Shown here: piece after piece, positions 1 to 7,276 of the stretch
Layout of the letters: each line of letters opens with the position of its first letter
Numbering within the stretch: the first letter of the stretch is position 1
Origin: Betaproteobacteria bacterium UBA2293
Lineage (GTDB): Bacteria > Pseudomonadota > Gammaproteobacteria > Burkholderiales > Rhodocyclaceae
Assembly (NCBI GenBank): GCA_002345845.1
Contig: DDWF01000005.1
Location: 12,496 to 27,002, forward strand
Direction of reading: 5' to 3'
DNA: 14,507 nucleotides
Translations under genes and position numbers: made by a program
Notes under the pieces: model-generated
The model's input: the letters and a program-made list of their open reading frames with translations, nothing else
Told to the model about the DNA's origin: nothing
Database searches by the model: none

Positions 1-149
1 ATGCGCTCGTAGGTCTTGACCGGCAGCAGGCTGTTGGAGACGCGGACGAATTCGCAGATGCCCCAGTCGTAGCCGCCGATGCCGGTCAGCACGCCGCGCA
101 GCACATGGTCGGCGAGCCCCTCCATCGGGGCGAGAAGTATGCGGGACAT
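1..149 (-). CDS. dusC: tRNA-dihydrouridine(16) synthase, DusC type (partial, 5' end only)
   Basis: The gene reads leftward from the ATG at 149 and is cut by the window edge after 49 codons. The visible N-terminus begins MSRILLAPMEGLADHVLR and continues through GICEFVRVSNSLLPVKTYER. The APMEG stretch opens the FMN-binding TIM barrel of Dus enzymes, and the EFVRV and LLPVK pattern is what I recognise from DusC rather than DusA or DusB. The family reduces a uridine in the tRNA D-loop (U16 for DusC) using FMN and NADPH, in the cytoplasm. It is divergent from the PIN-domain gene; the 44 bp between the two start codons hold a shared palindromic -10-like element. A GGAA lies about 6 nt before the ATG as a weak ribosome site. 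The subfamily is inferred from only 49 residues; the Dus family itself is secure. Confidence 0.85.
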   Translation of the reverse strand, partial: MSRILLAPMEGLADHVLRGVLTGIGGYDWGICEFVRVSNSLLPVKTYER

Positions 150-178
150 GCGGATTCCGGGTGGCGCGAAAGGCGCGC

Positions 179-186
179 ATTATAAT
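179..186. promoter_or_regulatory. Palindromic ATTATAAT: overlapping divergent -10 elements for dusC and the PIN gene
   Basis: ATTATAAT is its own reverse complement, so a perfect TATAAT can be read on both strands: 181-186 on plus and 184-179 on minus. The plus-strand hexamer ends 7 nt before the PIN ATG at 194, which would place the transcript start at or next to the start codon (a leaderless mRNA). The minus-strand hexamer predicts a start near 172 and a leader of about 23 nt for dusC. No convincing -35 hexamer is visible at 16-18 bp on either side, so this is a candidate only. Confidence 0.5.
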
Positions 187-193
187 CCGCGCC

Positions 194-613
194 ATGCTGC
201 GCTTCGTCCTCGACACCAATGTCGTCCTCGACCTCTTCCACTGGGCCAATATCGACGCCGTGCCGATCATGGCGGCGCTGGAAGCCGGCCGCATCGAATG
301 CCTGGTCGACGAACGCACACTCGACGAACTGCAGCGCGTGCTCACCTACCCGCAATTGAAACTGACGCCGGAAATGATCGCCGAGCGCTACGCCCGCTAC
401 CGGGCGCTGGTGCATCTGGTGCCCGCCGGCGAGGCGCCCGACCTGCCGCGTTGCAAGGACCGCGACGACCAGAAATTTCTCGAACTGGCCGCCCGCGCGG
501 GCGCCAACATCCTGGTCAGCAAGGACAAGGCTCTGCTCAAGCTGCGCGGGCGAACCAAGCTGGCCTTCCAGATCGTCAAGCCGGCGGCAGCTTCGGCACT
601 GCTTCACTCCTGA
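194..613 (+). CDS. PIN-domain nuclease, putative toxin of a toxin-antitoxin family, apparently orphan
   Basis: The product is 139 residues from the ATG at 194. It opens with [15 protein letters not shown], the classic first PIN strand with the metal-binding Asp at residue 7 (LDTN). Further acidic residues in PIN-like places are Glu45 (TLDELQRVL), Asp89/91/92 ([13 protein letters not shown]) and Asp111 ([10 protein letters not shown]). The pattern matches the family annotated as putative toxin component, PIN family. Family knowledge: PIN proteins are Mg-dependent ribonucleases. The frame is open back to a GTG at 161, but that stretch contains the TATAAT box and no ribosome site, so I chose 194. 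The upstream gap is too short for an antitoxin gene and none is seen downstream. The last 10 bp overlap the convergent yaaA. A toxin role is uncertain; the PIN fold is well supported. Confidence 0.85.
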   Translation: MLRFVLDTNVVLDLFHWANIDAVPIMAALEAGRIECLVDERTLDELQRVLTYPQLKLTPEMIAERYARYRALVHLVPAGEAPDLPRCKDRDDQKFLELAARAGANILVSKDKALLKLRGRTKLAFQIVKPAAASALLHS

Positions 614-1377
614 CGGCGGCGGAACACCCAGGTCGTCGCATCGGAAACTTCCGCCGCGTAGGCGTAGCCATCGCTAGCGAAATCCTTCAGCCCTTCCGGA
701 TCGTTGAGCCGGTTGAGCACGGCGTAGCGCGTCATCAAACCGCGCGCCCGCTTGGCGTAGAAGCTGATGATCTTGTACTTGCCATTCTTCCAGTCCTCGA
801 ATACCGGCTGGATCACGGTGCCGGCGATCTTGCGGCCGATGGCGGCCTTGAAATATTCCTCGGAGGCCAGGTTGACCGCCACCGGACGGGGCATCCCGGC
901 CAGTTCGCTATTGATCGCCTTGAGCAAACGTTCGCCCCAGAAGGCGTAAAGATCCTTGCCGCCCTTGTTGGCGAATCGGGTGCCCATTTCCAGCCGGTAG
1001 GGCTGCATCAGGTCGAGTGGTTTCAGGATGCCGTAGAGGCCGGAGAGGATGCGTACCTGCTGCTGGGCAAAATCTAAATCCTCGGCGCTCAACGTGCGTG
1101 CCGCCAGACCATCGTAGACGTCGCCGTCGAAGGCGAGGGCGGCCTGCTTGGCATTGTCCGGCGAAAACGGCAGTCGCCAGTCGGCGTAGCGGTTGTAATT
1201 GAGCAGCGCCAGTTGATCGGACAGATCCATCAGCTTGGCGATATCGGCCGGCGACAGCTTGCGCAACTGCTTGATCAGGCTTTCCGACTGCTTCAGGAAA
1301 GCCGGCTGGGTGAACTCGGCAACATGCGGCGGGGTCGTGTAATCAAGGGATTTGGCCGGGGAGAGGAAGATCAGCAT
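604..1377 (-). CDS. yaaA: YaaA family peroxide stress protein
   Basis: The product is 257 residues, close to the 258 of E. coli YaaA. It starts [16 protein letters not shown], the family's hallmark N-terminus, and continues with [49 protein letters not shown] and [13 protein letters not shown], all in expected order. In E. coli this DUF328 protein limits intracellular free iron and oxidative DNA damage during hydrogen peroxide stress; it is cytoplasmic. An upstream in-frame ATG at 1395 would add six residues, but the family start is at 1377, and neither start has a strong Shine-Dalgarno sequence. The 3' end overlaps the convergent PIN gene by 10 bp. The gene is divergent from the DUF2863 gene across an 79-bp gap carrying a strong inverted repeat. 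No OxyR-like site was recognised there. Confidence 0.93.
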   Translation of the reverse strand: MLIFLSPAKSLDYTTPPHVAEFTQPAFLKQSESLIKQLRKLSPADIAKLMDLSDQLALLNYNRYADWRLPFSPDNAKQAALAFDGDVYDGLAARTLSAEDLDFAQQQVRILSGLYGILKPLDLMQPYRLEMGTRFANKGGKDLYAFWGERLLKAINSELAGMPRPVAVNLASEEYFKAAIGRKIAGTVIQPVFEDWKNGKYKIISFYAKRARGLMTRYAVLNRLNDPEGLKDFASDGYAYAAEVSDATTWVFRRRQE

Positions 1378-1405
1378 GGTTTGAATTTTGTGCATTGCGG
1401 TACGC

Positions 1406-1432
1406 CGGATTTTACCGGCTGGTAAAATTCCG
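1406..1432. promoter_or_regulatory. Inverted repeat with overlapping divergent -10-like hexamers between yaaA and DUF2863 gene
   Basis: The core ATTTTACC-GGCT-GGTAAAAT (1409-1428) has perfect 8-bp arms around a 4-base centre. Allowing one unpaired T at 1429, the arms extend to 11 bp (1406-1432). Each arm carries TAAAAT, a 5/6 match to the -10 box, at 1423-1428 on plus and 1414-1409 on minus. These predict starts near 1435 and 1402, about 22-25 nt before the DUF2863 and yaaA start codons. It could be a dimeric repressor operator over a bidirectional promoter, or an RNA hairpin: TTTT follows on the plus strand at 1433-1436. No good -35 element is seen on either side. Confidence 0.5.
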
Positions 1433-1456
1433 TTTTAGCCTTTTCCGGACTCCCCC

Positions 1457-2629
1457 ATGAAACGAACCCGCTTCGGCGCGCGCGACCGTCTTTCGCGCGA
1501 TGCAGCCGAACTCCAGCGCCTGGCCAACGGTCTTTCCGAATCTGGCGGCAAACTGGAAGACAGCTACTGGGAAGCCCAGCTGGCCGAAACCGTCGACAGC
1601 CTGTTGAAAAACGGCGCCGAAGACGACATCAATACCGCCCTCGACCGCCTGTTCGAGGCCAATCCGCGCGCCCACGACGAGCTCGCCGACATGGTCGAGT
1701 CGCGCGCCGAAACCGGCCGTCTGGAAGCACTCGGCCAGGAATTCGACATCCTGCTCTTCGCCGCCCCGGTGCTCGCCTGGTCGCGTTTCTCGATTCCCGC
1801 CGTCTCCCTGCCGCAGGCCACGCTGGCCGCCCTGTCGGTGCAGCTCGGTGCCCACGTCTTCGGCGGCGAAGCGCGTGTCGCCCTGGCCGATTTCCTGTTC
1901 AGCCCCGACCAGTTGCCGCGCAGCTTCTGCGACACCTGGCAGCTGACCAAGGCGCTTGGCGAAGCGACGCTGGCCGGCCAGCACCTGACCATCGACAGCA
2001 GCGCCCTGGCCGAAACCAACCGCTTCCTCTCCGATGTCCGCTATCTGGTCGGCGCCATCGCCGTGCCGCGCGGCAAAGCCTTGTTCCGCTGGAATGAGAA
2101 GGACGGCAGCAAGGACGGCGCGTTGAAGGGATGGATCAAGCAGGGCAGCCCGAGCCTCGAGCCGCTGCTCACCGGCTGCGCCTGGGAGCCGCTGCTGCCG
2201 GACGCCTACCATGCCGGTTGCCGCAATGCCGACCGTCTGTCGCGGCCGTATTCGCTGAAGGCCTCGGTGGCCTTCCTGCAGGCCACGGTCGGCCTGCTGC
2301 CGGCCGACATCCGCGCCGTCGTCGGCCCGTGCTACGACCGTCGCATGGAGGAATACCGCGTCGGCCTCGGTCCCAAGGACAAGCCGGATACCTACCACGG
2401 CATCGTCTGGCCGCTGCTCGGCGCCGAGGATGAAGCGACCGACGCGGCCGGTGAGATCGAGGCGGTGTTGCGCGAGTGCGGCGTCAAGGAGGTGAACTTC
2501 CTCGACCATCATTTCCCGATGGAATTCTGCGACGACTGCGGCGCCCCGCTGTATCCCAATATCGAGGCCGAACTGGTGCATGCCGAGATGCCGGAGCAGG
2601 CTTCCGCCAACTCGCAGGCGCTGCACTGA
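1457..2629 (+). CDS. DUF2863 family protein, function unknown
   Basis: The product is 390 residues, soluble, with no signal peptide or membrane segment. The N-terminal third is helical and acidic (DAAELQRLANGLSES, ETVDSLLKNGAEDDINTALDRLFE). The middle part contains LLFAAPVLAWSRFSIP and the C-terminus ends with FCDDCGAPLYPN, a CxxC pair at Cys358 and Cys361 that may bind metal. I recognise the overall sequence, and especially the CDDCGAPLYPN tail, as DUF2863, a family I know from betaproteobacteria without an assigned function. Only 31 bp separate it from bioA, so the two may be co-transcribed; that would be its only functional hint. The ATG at 1457 lacks a clear Shine-Dalgarno sequence. The family name comes from memory; the gene call itself is secure given length and codon use. 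Confidence 0.8.
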   Translation: MKRTRFGARDRLSRDAAELQRLANGLSESGGKLEDSYWEAQLAETVDSLLKNGAEDDINTALDRLFEANPRAHDELADMVESRAETGRLEALGQEFDILLFAAPVLAWSRFSIPAVSLPQATLAALSVQLGAHVFGGEARVALADFLFSPDQLPRSFCDTWQLTKALGEATLAGQHLTIDSSALAETNRFLSDVRYLVGAIAVPRGKALFRWNEKDGSKDGALKGWIKQGSPSLEPLLTGCAWEPLLPDAYHAGCRNADRLSRPYSLKASVAFLQATVGLLPADIRAVVGPCYDRRMEEYRVGLGPKDKPDTYHGIVWPLLGAEDEATDAAGEIEAVLRECGVKEVNFLDHHFPMEFCDDCGAPLYPNIEAELVHAEMPEQASANSQALH

Positions 2630-2660
2630 CACAACGCATGCCGAGCCGGGGTAATCCGCA

Positions 2661-3995
2661 GTGAACGCTGAATGGCTGGCGCGCAGCCAGGCGGCCGTCT
2701 GGCATCCGTGCACGCAGATGCAGCACCACGCGCAGACGGCCTCACCGGCGCACCTACCGCTGGTGCCGATCGCCCGTGGCGAGGGCGTCTGGCTGTATGA
2801 CTTCGACGGCCGGCGCTATCTCGACGGCATCAGCTCGTGGTGGACCAATCTATTCGGCCACGCCAATCCGCGCATCAACGCGGCCTTGCGCGATCAGCTG
2901 GAAACGCTGGAACATGTGATGCTGGCCGGCTTTACTCACCAGCCGGTGGTCGAACTGTCGGAACGGCTGGCGGCGCTGACCGGCGGCACGCTGGGCCACG
3001 CCTTCTACGCCTCCGACGGCGCCTCGGCGACCGAGATCGCGCTGAAGATGAGCTTTCACTACTGGCGCAATGTCGGCCGCCCGGAGAAGGCGGAATTCCT
3101 CTGCCTGGCCGGCAGTTATCACGGCGAGACGGTCGGCGCCCTGGCGGTGACCGACGTCGCCATCTTCAAGGATGCCTATGCGCCGCTGGTGCGCGCCGCC
3201 GCCCATGTGCTGCCGGCGCCGGATTTCCGTTTGGGTGAGCCGGGCGAGACGCCAGCCGATGTCGCCCGCCGGGCTGCTGCGGCGCTGGCCGCCTATCTCG
3301 AACAACACGGCGAACGCATCGCCGCGCTGATCATTGAACCGCTGGTCCAGGGCGCCACCGGCATGGCCATGTACGACCCGGAATACCTGCGCCTGGCCCG
3401 CGAGCTGTGCGACCGCCACGAAGTGCACCTGATCTGCGACGAGATCGCCGTCGGCTGCGGCCGCACCGGCAGCTTCTTCGCCCATGAGCAGGCAGCTATC
3501 CGCCCTGACCTGATGTGCCTGTCGAAGGGTATTTCCGGCGGCTACCTGCCGCTGTCCATCGTCCTCAGCAGCGATACGATCTACGCCGCCTTCCTCGACG
3601 ATTCGGTGACCCGCGCCTTCCTCCATTCGCATTCCTACACCGGCAATCCGCTGGCCTGCCGGGCGGCGCTGGCGACGCTCGACATCTTCGAACAGGACGA
3701 CGTGCTCGCCGCCAACCGCGACCGGGCGCAGCAGATCGCCGCCGCCCTGGCACCGCTGGCCGACCATCCGCAAGTGAAACACCTGCGCCAGCGCGGCATG
3801 ATCGCCGCCTTCGACGTGGTCACCGCCGACCCGCACTTCTCCCGCCGCTTCTACCGCGCGGCGCTGGACCACGAGGCGCTGCTGCGGCCGATCGGCAACA
3901 CCGTCTACTGGATGCCGCCCTACATCGTCGGCGCCGACGAGATCGCCCATCTCGGCCACGCCACGCGGCGGGCACTGGACTTGGCACTGACATGA
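2661..3995 (+). CDS. bioA: Adenosylmethionine-8-amino-7-oxononanoate aminotransferase (DAPA synthase)
   Basis: BioA transfers an amino group from S-adenosylmethionine to 7-keto-8-aminopelargonic acid to give 7,8-diaminopelargonate, the second-last precursor stage before dethiobiotin, in the cytoplasm. The 444-residue product has the class III aminotransferase layout: WHPCTQM near residue 15, the substrate-site SSWW at 58-61, GSYHGET with Tyr153, DEIAVGCGRTG with the PLP-ring Asp260, and SKGISGGYLPLS with the Schiff-base Lys289. HSHSYTGNPLACRAA follows, as in E. coli BioA. The start is GTG at 2661, preceded by a GGGG-type ribosome site about 9 nt upstream. It lies 31 bp after the DUF2863 gene, and its TGA overlaps the next ATG (ATGA at 3992-3995), so it is translationally coupled to the glpM-like gene. 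It is about 6.4 kb away from the bioFHCD operon. No BirA-type operator was recognised upstream. Confidence 0.97.
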   Translation: MNAEWLARSQAAVWHPCTQMQHHAQTASPAHLPLVPIARGEGVWLYDFDGRRYLDGISSWWTNLFGHANPRINAALRDQLETLEHVMLAGFTHQPVVELSERLAALTGGTLGHAFYASDGASATEIALKMSFHYWRNVGRPEKAEFLCLAGSYHGETVGALAVTDVAIFKDAYAPLVRAAAHVLPAPDFRLGEPGETPADVARRAAAALAAYLEQHGERIAALIIEPLVQGATGMAMYDPEYLRLARELCDRHEVHLICDEIAVGCGRTGSFFAHEQAAIRPDLMCLSKGISGGYLPLSIVLSSDTIYAAFLDDSVTRAFLHSHSYTGNPLACRAALATLDIFEQDDVLAANRDRAQQIAAALAPLADHPQVKHLRQRGMIAAFDVVTADPHFSRRFYRAALDHEALLRPIGNTVYWMPPYIVGADEIAHLGHATRRALDLALT

Positions 3996-4330
3996 CCGGT
4001 CTGTTCCTGAAATCGCTGCTCGGCGCGCTGGCGGTGCTGCTGATCGCCCTGCTCTCGCGCTCGAAGAGTTTCTACATCGCCGGCCTGGTGCCGCTGTTCC
4101 CAACCTTCGCCCTGATCGCCCACGCCATCGTCGGCGCCGAGCGCGGCGCGGCCGACCTGCGCACCACGGCGCTGTTCGGCCTGTGGTCGCTGATTCCCTA
4201 CGCCGTCTATCTGCTCACCGTGTACTGGCTGGCGCCCCGCCTGACGCTGGCCCCGACGCTGATCGCGGCAACGCTGGCGTGGACGGCGGCGGCCGCCGTT
4301 CTGCTGTTCGCCTGGTCGCGCTTCAACTGA
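3992..4330 (+). CDS. GlpM-like small integral membrane protein
   Basis: The product is 112 residues and very hydrophobic, with about four predicted membrane segments (roughly residues 4-21, 27-48, 60-80 and 86-108). The stretch SRSKSFYIAGLVPLFPTFALIAH followed by ADLRTTALFGLWSLIPYAVYLL matches what I recall of the Pseudomonas GlpM family, linked historically to glycerol metabolism and alginate but without a proven molecular role. Its ATG overlaps the bioA stop (ATGA), which sets the start and argues for the same transcript. The last 8 bp overlap the convergent alr gene. There is no evidence that it acts in biotin metabolism; coupling to bioA may only be operon packing. Confidence 0.85.
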   Translation: MTGLFLKSLLGALAVLLIALLSRSKSFYIAGLVPLFPTFALIAHAIVGAERGAADLRTTALFGLWSLIPYAVYLLTVYWLAPRLTLAPTLIAATLAWTAAAAVLLFAWSRFN

Positions 4331-5444
4331 GGCTCGCTGCACCGATGTACTCCCGCGCATAGCGCCGCCCCAGGCTGGTCAGGATTTCGTAGCCGATGGT
4401 GCCGGCGCGCGCGGCAATGGCATCGACGCCATTGAGCGGATCGGCCAGGTCAAGGAAATCGCCTTCGCCGATCCGGCCTTCCGGCAGATCGGTGATATCG
4501 ACAATGATCGTATCCATCGAGATGTTGCCGACCAGCGGCAAGGCAACTCCATCGCAGCGTGCGACGCCGCGATTGCTCTGGCTGCGCAGGTAGCCGTCGG
4601 CATAACCCACCGCCACCGTCGCCAGACGCGAAGCCCGCGCCGCCGTCCACGTATGCCCGTAGCCGACCGCGGTGCCGGCGGCAATGCTGCGGGTCTGCAG
4701 CACCTTGCCCTGCAGGTGGATCACCGGGCGCAGCGGGTTGGCCTGCCCGGCCACCGGCGCGACACCGTAGAGCGCGGCGCCGGGACGGGCGAGGTCGAAG
4801 TGGTAATCGCCACCGAGGAAAATCCCCGACGAATTGGCCAGGCTGGCGCGCACCCCGGGCAGTTGTGCCAGCGCCGCCCGGAAACTCGCCAGCTGCCGGC
4901 GATTGACCGGCGATTCCTGATCCTCGGCGCTGGCCAGGTGGCTCATCAGGTACTGCACCTCGATGCCGGCCAGACCGCCGGGCGTCGCCACCAGCTGCGC
5001 GAACTCCTCGGCCGGCAGGCCGAGGCGGGCCATGCCGGTATCGACCTGAAGGATGGCCGGCAAGCACCGGCCCAAGCGGTCGGCCAGCGCCTGCCAGGCC
5101 TGTACCTGCTGGCGGCTGTTGAGCACCGGCCGCAGCCCGTGGCGGACAAACTCGTCCTCGGCACCGGGGTGGGCGCCGTGCAGCACATGGATCGCCGCGT
5201 CAGCGGGAAGCGCTGGACGCAGGGCAATGCCCTCGTTGAGGTGGGCGACAAAGAACTGCCGGCAGCCAGCCCGATACAGGGCGGGCGCCACCTGCGCCGC
5301 GCCAAGGCCATAGGCATCGGCCTTGACCACGGCGGCGCAGTCGCCGCTGCGCAGCCGGGCCTTGAGGCTGCGCCAGTTGTCGCACAACGCATCGAGATCG
5401 ATGCGCAAGCGGGCGCCGAAGGGGGCGAATGCGTCCTGGCTCAT
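4323..5444 (-). CDS. alr: Alanine racemase, probably the catabolic (DadX-like) enzyme by context
   Basis: The enzyme interconverts L- and D-alanine using PLP. The 373-residue product has all family landmarks: the PLP lysine Lys41 in AVVKADAYGLG, the phosphate/cofactor-site Arg140 in DTGMARLG, NSSG at 204-207, RPGAALYG, the second catalytic base Tyr262 in AVGYGHTW, and GNISMD with Met310-Asp311. The start is the ATG at 5444 overlapping the stop of the AGCS symporter gene (ATGA on the minus strand), with GGAAAG upstream as ribosome site. It is the last gene of dadA-ridA-AGCS-alr, so it probably makes D-alanine for DadA, like DadX. Sequence alone cannot separate Alr from DadX. D-alanine is also required for peptidoglycan, so whether another racemase exists in the genome matters. 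The 3' end overlaps the glpM-like gene by 8 bp. Confidence 0.95.
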   Translation of the reverse strand: MSQDAFAPFGARLRIDLDALCDNWRSLKARLRSGDCAAVVKADAYGLGAAQVAPALYRAGCRQFFVAHLNEGIALRPALPADAAIHVLHGAHPGAEDEFVRHGLRPVLNSRQQVQAWQALADRLGRCLPAILQVDTGMARLGLPAEEFAQLVATPGGLAGIEVQYLMSHLASAEDQESPVNRRQLASFRAALAQLPGVRASLANSSGIFLGGDYHFDLARPGAALYGVAPVAGQANPLRPVIHLQGKVLQTRSIAAGTAVGYGHTWTAARASRLATVAVGYADGYLRSQSNRGVARCDGVALPLVGNISMDTIIVDITDLPEGRIGEGDFLDLADPLNGVDAIAARAGTIGYEILTSLGRRYAREYIGAASLS

Positions 5445-6829
5445 GAGGCTTTCCGGGTGGCGGCGGTCAGCGACTGGCGCTCGCGTTCGTGCTTCGCCCA
5501 GTATTCCTTACTCAGGCGGACGACGACCGGCGACAGGAGCAGCAACGAAACCAGGTTGGGCAGGGCCATGAAGGCGTTAAGCGTGTCGGCAACCAGCCAG
5601 ACGAAGTCGAGATGGGTGACGGCGCCGACCAGCACAAAGAGCGTCCACACCACGCGATAAGGCACTTCCACCGAGGTGCCGACCAGATAGGCCCAGCACT
5701 TCTCGCCGTAATAAGCCCAGCCGAGAATGGTGGTAAAAGCGAAGACGGTGATGGCGATGGCCAGGAACTGTCCGCCAAAGCCCTGGAAGGCCGCGTCGAA
5801 GCCGGCGGCACTGAGCGCCGCGCCCTTCAGGCCGCTGTTCCAGACGCCGGTGACGATGAGCACCAGACCGGTCATCGTGCACACGACGATGGTGTCGATG
5901 AAAGTCCCCATCATGCCGACCAGACCGGACTCCACCGGATTCTTCGTCTGCCCGGCCGCCTGGGCGATGCCGGCAGTACCGAGGCCGGCTTCGTTGGAGA
6001 AGATGCCGCGGGCAACGCCGTAGCGGATGGCCATCATCACCGCCGCACCGGCAAAGCCGCCGGTGGCGGCGACCGGATTGAAGGCGCTGTCGATGATCAG
6101 GACGAAAGCAGCGGGAATCTGCTCGGCGTACATGCCGAGCACGATCAACGAGGCGACGATGTAACCGATACACATGAAAGGCACGAGTTTTTCGGCCACG
6201 GCACCGATGCGCTTGACCCCACCCAGCAGCACGATGCCGGTGCATACCGCCATGACGATGCCGGAAATCCAGGGGTTGATGCCGAACGCCGCATCAAGTG
6301 CGCCGGCGATGCTGTTCGACTGGACCATGTTGCCGATGCCGAAGCCGGCCAGGCCGCCGAAGATGGCAAAGGCGGCGCCGAGCCAGCGCCAGCGCTTGCC
6401 GAGGCCGTTCTTGATCGCATACATCGGGCCACCGACCTGCTCGCCGCGGTCGTCCGTCTCGCGGTAATGCACCGCCAGCAGCACCTCGGCGTACTTGGTG
6501 GCCATGCCGACCAGGGCCGTCATCCACATCCAGAACATCGCCCCCGGGCCGCCGATAGCGATGGCCGTGGCCACGCCGGCAATGTTGCCGGTGCCGACGG
6601 TCGCCGCCAGTGCCGTCATCAGCGCGGCATAGGGGGTGATTTCACCCGGCGCATCGGGCGCCGCCTTGCGGCCGCGCCAGACCATGGCGAAACCGGCCCC
6701 GATCTTGGTGATCGGCATCAATTTCAGGCGCAGTTGCAGGAACAGGCCGGTGCCGAGAATGGCCACCAGCATCGGCGGCCCCCAGACGATGTCGTTGATC
6801 GCGGTGATGAATTGCGTCAGTGCTTCCAT
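5441..6829 (-). CDS. Sodium:alanine symporter, AGCS family
   Basis: The product is 462 residues with around ten or eleven hydrophobic segments, an inner-membrane carrier that couples sodium entry to uptake of alanine or glycine. The family signature GGPGAMFWMWMTALVG lies at residues 93-108 and runs into GMATKYAE. Also visible are GTGNIAGVATAIA (79-91) in the sodium-site region, GGPMYAIKNGLGKRW, GFGIGNMVQSNS (162-172) and, later, FSNEAGLGTAGIAQAA. The ATG at 6829 is preceded by GGAG at 6837-6840 with 7-nt spacing; the frame is open further upstream but runs antisense-like through ridA, so that extension is rejected. It lies 25 bp after ridA and overlaps alr by 4 bp. The operon context (dadA, alr) supports alanine as the main substrate. 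No symbol is given because AGCS members carry several names (alsT, dagA). Confidence 0.95.
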   Translation of the reverse strand: MEALTQFITAINDIVWGPPMLVAILGTGLFLQLRLKLMPITKIGAGFAMVWRGRKAAPDAPGEITPYAALMTALAATVGTGNIAGVATAIAIGGPGAMFWMWMTALVGMATKYAEVLLAVHYRETDDRGEQVGGPMYAIKNGLGKRWRWLGAAFAIFGGLAGFGIGNMVQSNSIAGALDAAFGINPWISGIVMAVCTGIVLLGGVKRIGAVAEKLVPFMCIGYIVASLIVLGMYAEQIPAAFVLIIDSAFNPVAATGGFAGAAVMMAIRYGVARGIFSNEAGLGTAGIAQAAGQTKNPVESGLVGMMGTFIDTIVVCTMTGLVLIVTGVWNSGLKGAALSAAGFDAAFQGFGGQFLAIAITVFAFTTILGWAYYGEKCWAYLVGTSVEVPYRVVWTLFVLVGAVTHLDFVWLVADTLNAFMALPNLVSLLLLSPVVVRLSKEYWAKHERERQSLTAATRKAS

Positions 6830-6854
6830 GTTTTTTCTCCGTTGGGCTGGGGGG

Positions 6855-7232
6855 TCAGACGGCAAGGCGGGCGACGACTTCGATCTCGACCAGGACGTCA
6901 CGCGGCAGGCGCGCCACCTGCACGGTCGAGCGCGCCGGCTTGTGGCTGGCGAAGCGCCGCTCATACACCGTGTTGAGCTGCGCGAAATCGTTGAGATCCT
7001 GGACGAAGACGGTGCTCTTGACGACCTCGGCAAGCGATGCACCGGCCGCGGCCAGCACGGCAGTCAGGTTGTCGAAAACCTGTTCCGTCTGGCTGGCGAT
7101 GTCGCTGCCGACCAGTTGGCCAGCCGCGTCGAGCGGAATCTGCCCCGAGGTGAATACCCAGCCGTCGGCGACGATGGCCTGGGCGTAGGGTCCGATGGCG
7201 GCGGGCGCCGCGGAAGTTGCGATGACGTGCAT
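6855..7232 (-). CDS. ridA: RidA/YjgF family enamine/imine deaminase
   Basis: The 125-residue length is typical of the family. The sequence runs from IGPYAQAIVADGWVFTSGQIPLD through QVFDNLTAVLAAAGASLAEVVKSTVFVQDL to RSTVQVARLPRDVLVEIEVVA. The carboxylate-binding Arg101 and the acidic Glu117 expected of active Rid proteins are present. Family knowledge: RidA speeds hydrolysis of reactive enamines and imines such as 2-aminoacrylate and 2-iminopropionate to keto acids and ammonia, as a cytoplasmic homotrimer. It sits 44 bp after dadA, whose product from D-alanine is exactly such an imine, so a dedicated clean-up role is a reasonable inference. The start at 7232 has a perfect AAAGGAGG ribosome site at 7240-7247 with 7-nt spacing. 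Which Rid subfamily it belongs to was not determined. Confidence 0.95.
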   Translation of the reverse strand: MHVIATSAAPAAIGPYAQAIVADGWVFTSGQIPLDAAGQLVGSDIASQTEQVFDNLTAVLAAAGASLAEVVKSTVFVQDLNDFAQLNTVYERRFASHKPARSTVQVARLPRDVLVEIEVVARLAV

Positions 7233-7276
7233 GAAATTGCCTCCTTTGTTATGGATAGAACTGCGTGTTGTCTTGC

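Noticed and set aside
161..193. GTG start at 161 for the PIN gene
   Set aside because: It would translate through the TATAAT element, has no Shine-Dalgarno sequence, and adds residues not seen before the PIN first strand.
1412..2713. 433-codon open frame on the minus strand opposite the DUF2863 gene
   Set aside because: It is an antisense shadow: no recognisable domain and an R/G/A/Q-rich composition, while the plus frame matches a known family and has a coherent start and stop.
2850..4103. 417-codon open frame on the minus strand opposite bioA and the glpM-like gene
   Set aside because: It is the antisense shadow of two real genes, with no domain and no ribosome site.
5489..6976. 495-codon open frame on the plus strand opposite the AGCS symporter gene
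   Set aside because: Its product is a low-complexity mix rich in D, G, H, Q and R with no recognisable domain, as expected for the antisense frame of a GC-rich gene. The minus-strand symporter has intact family signatures.
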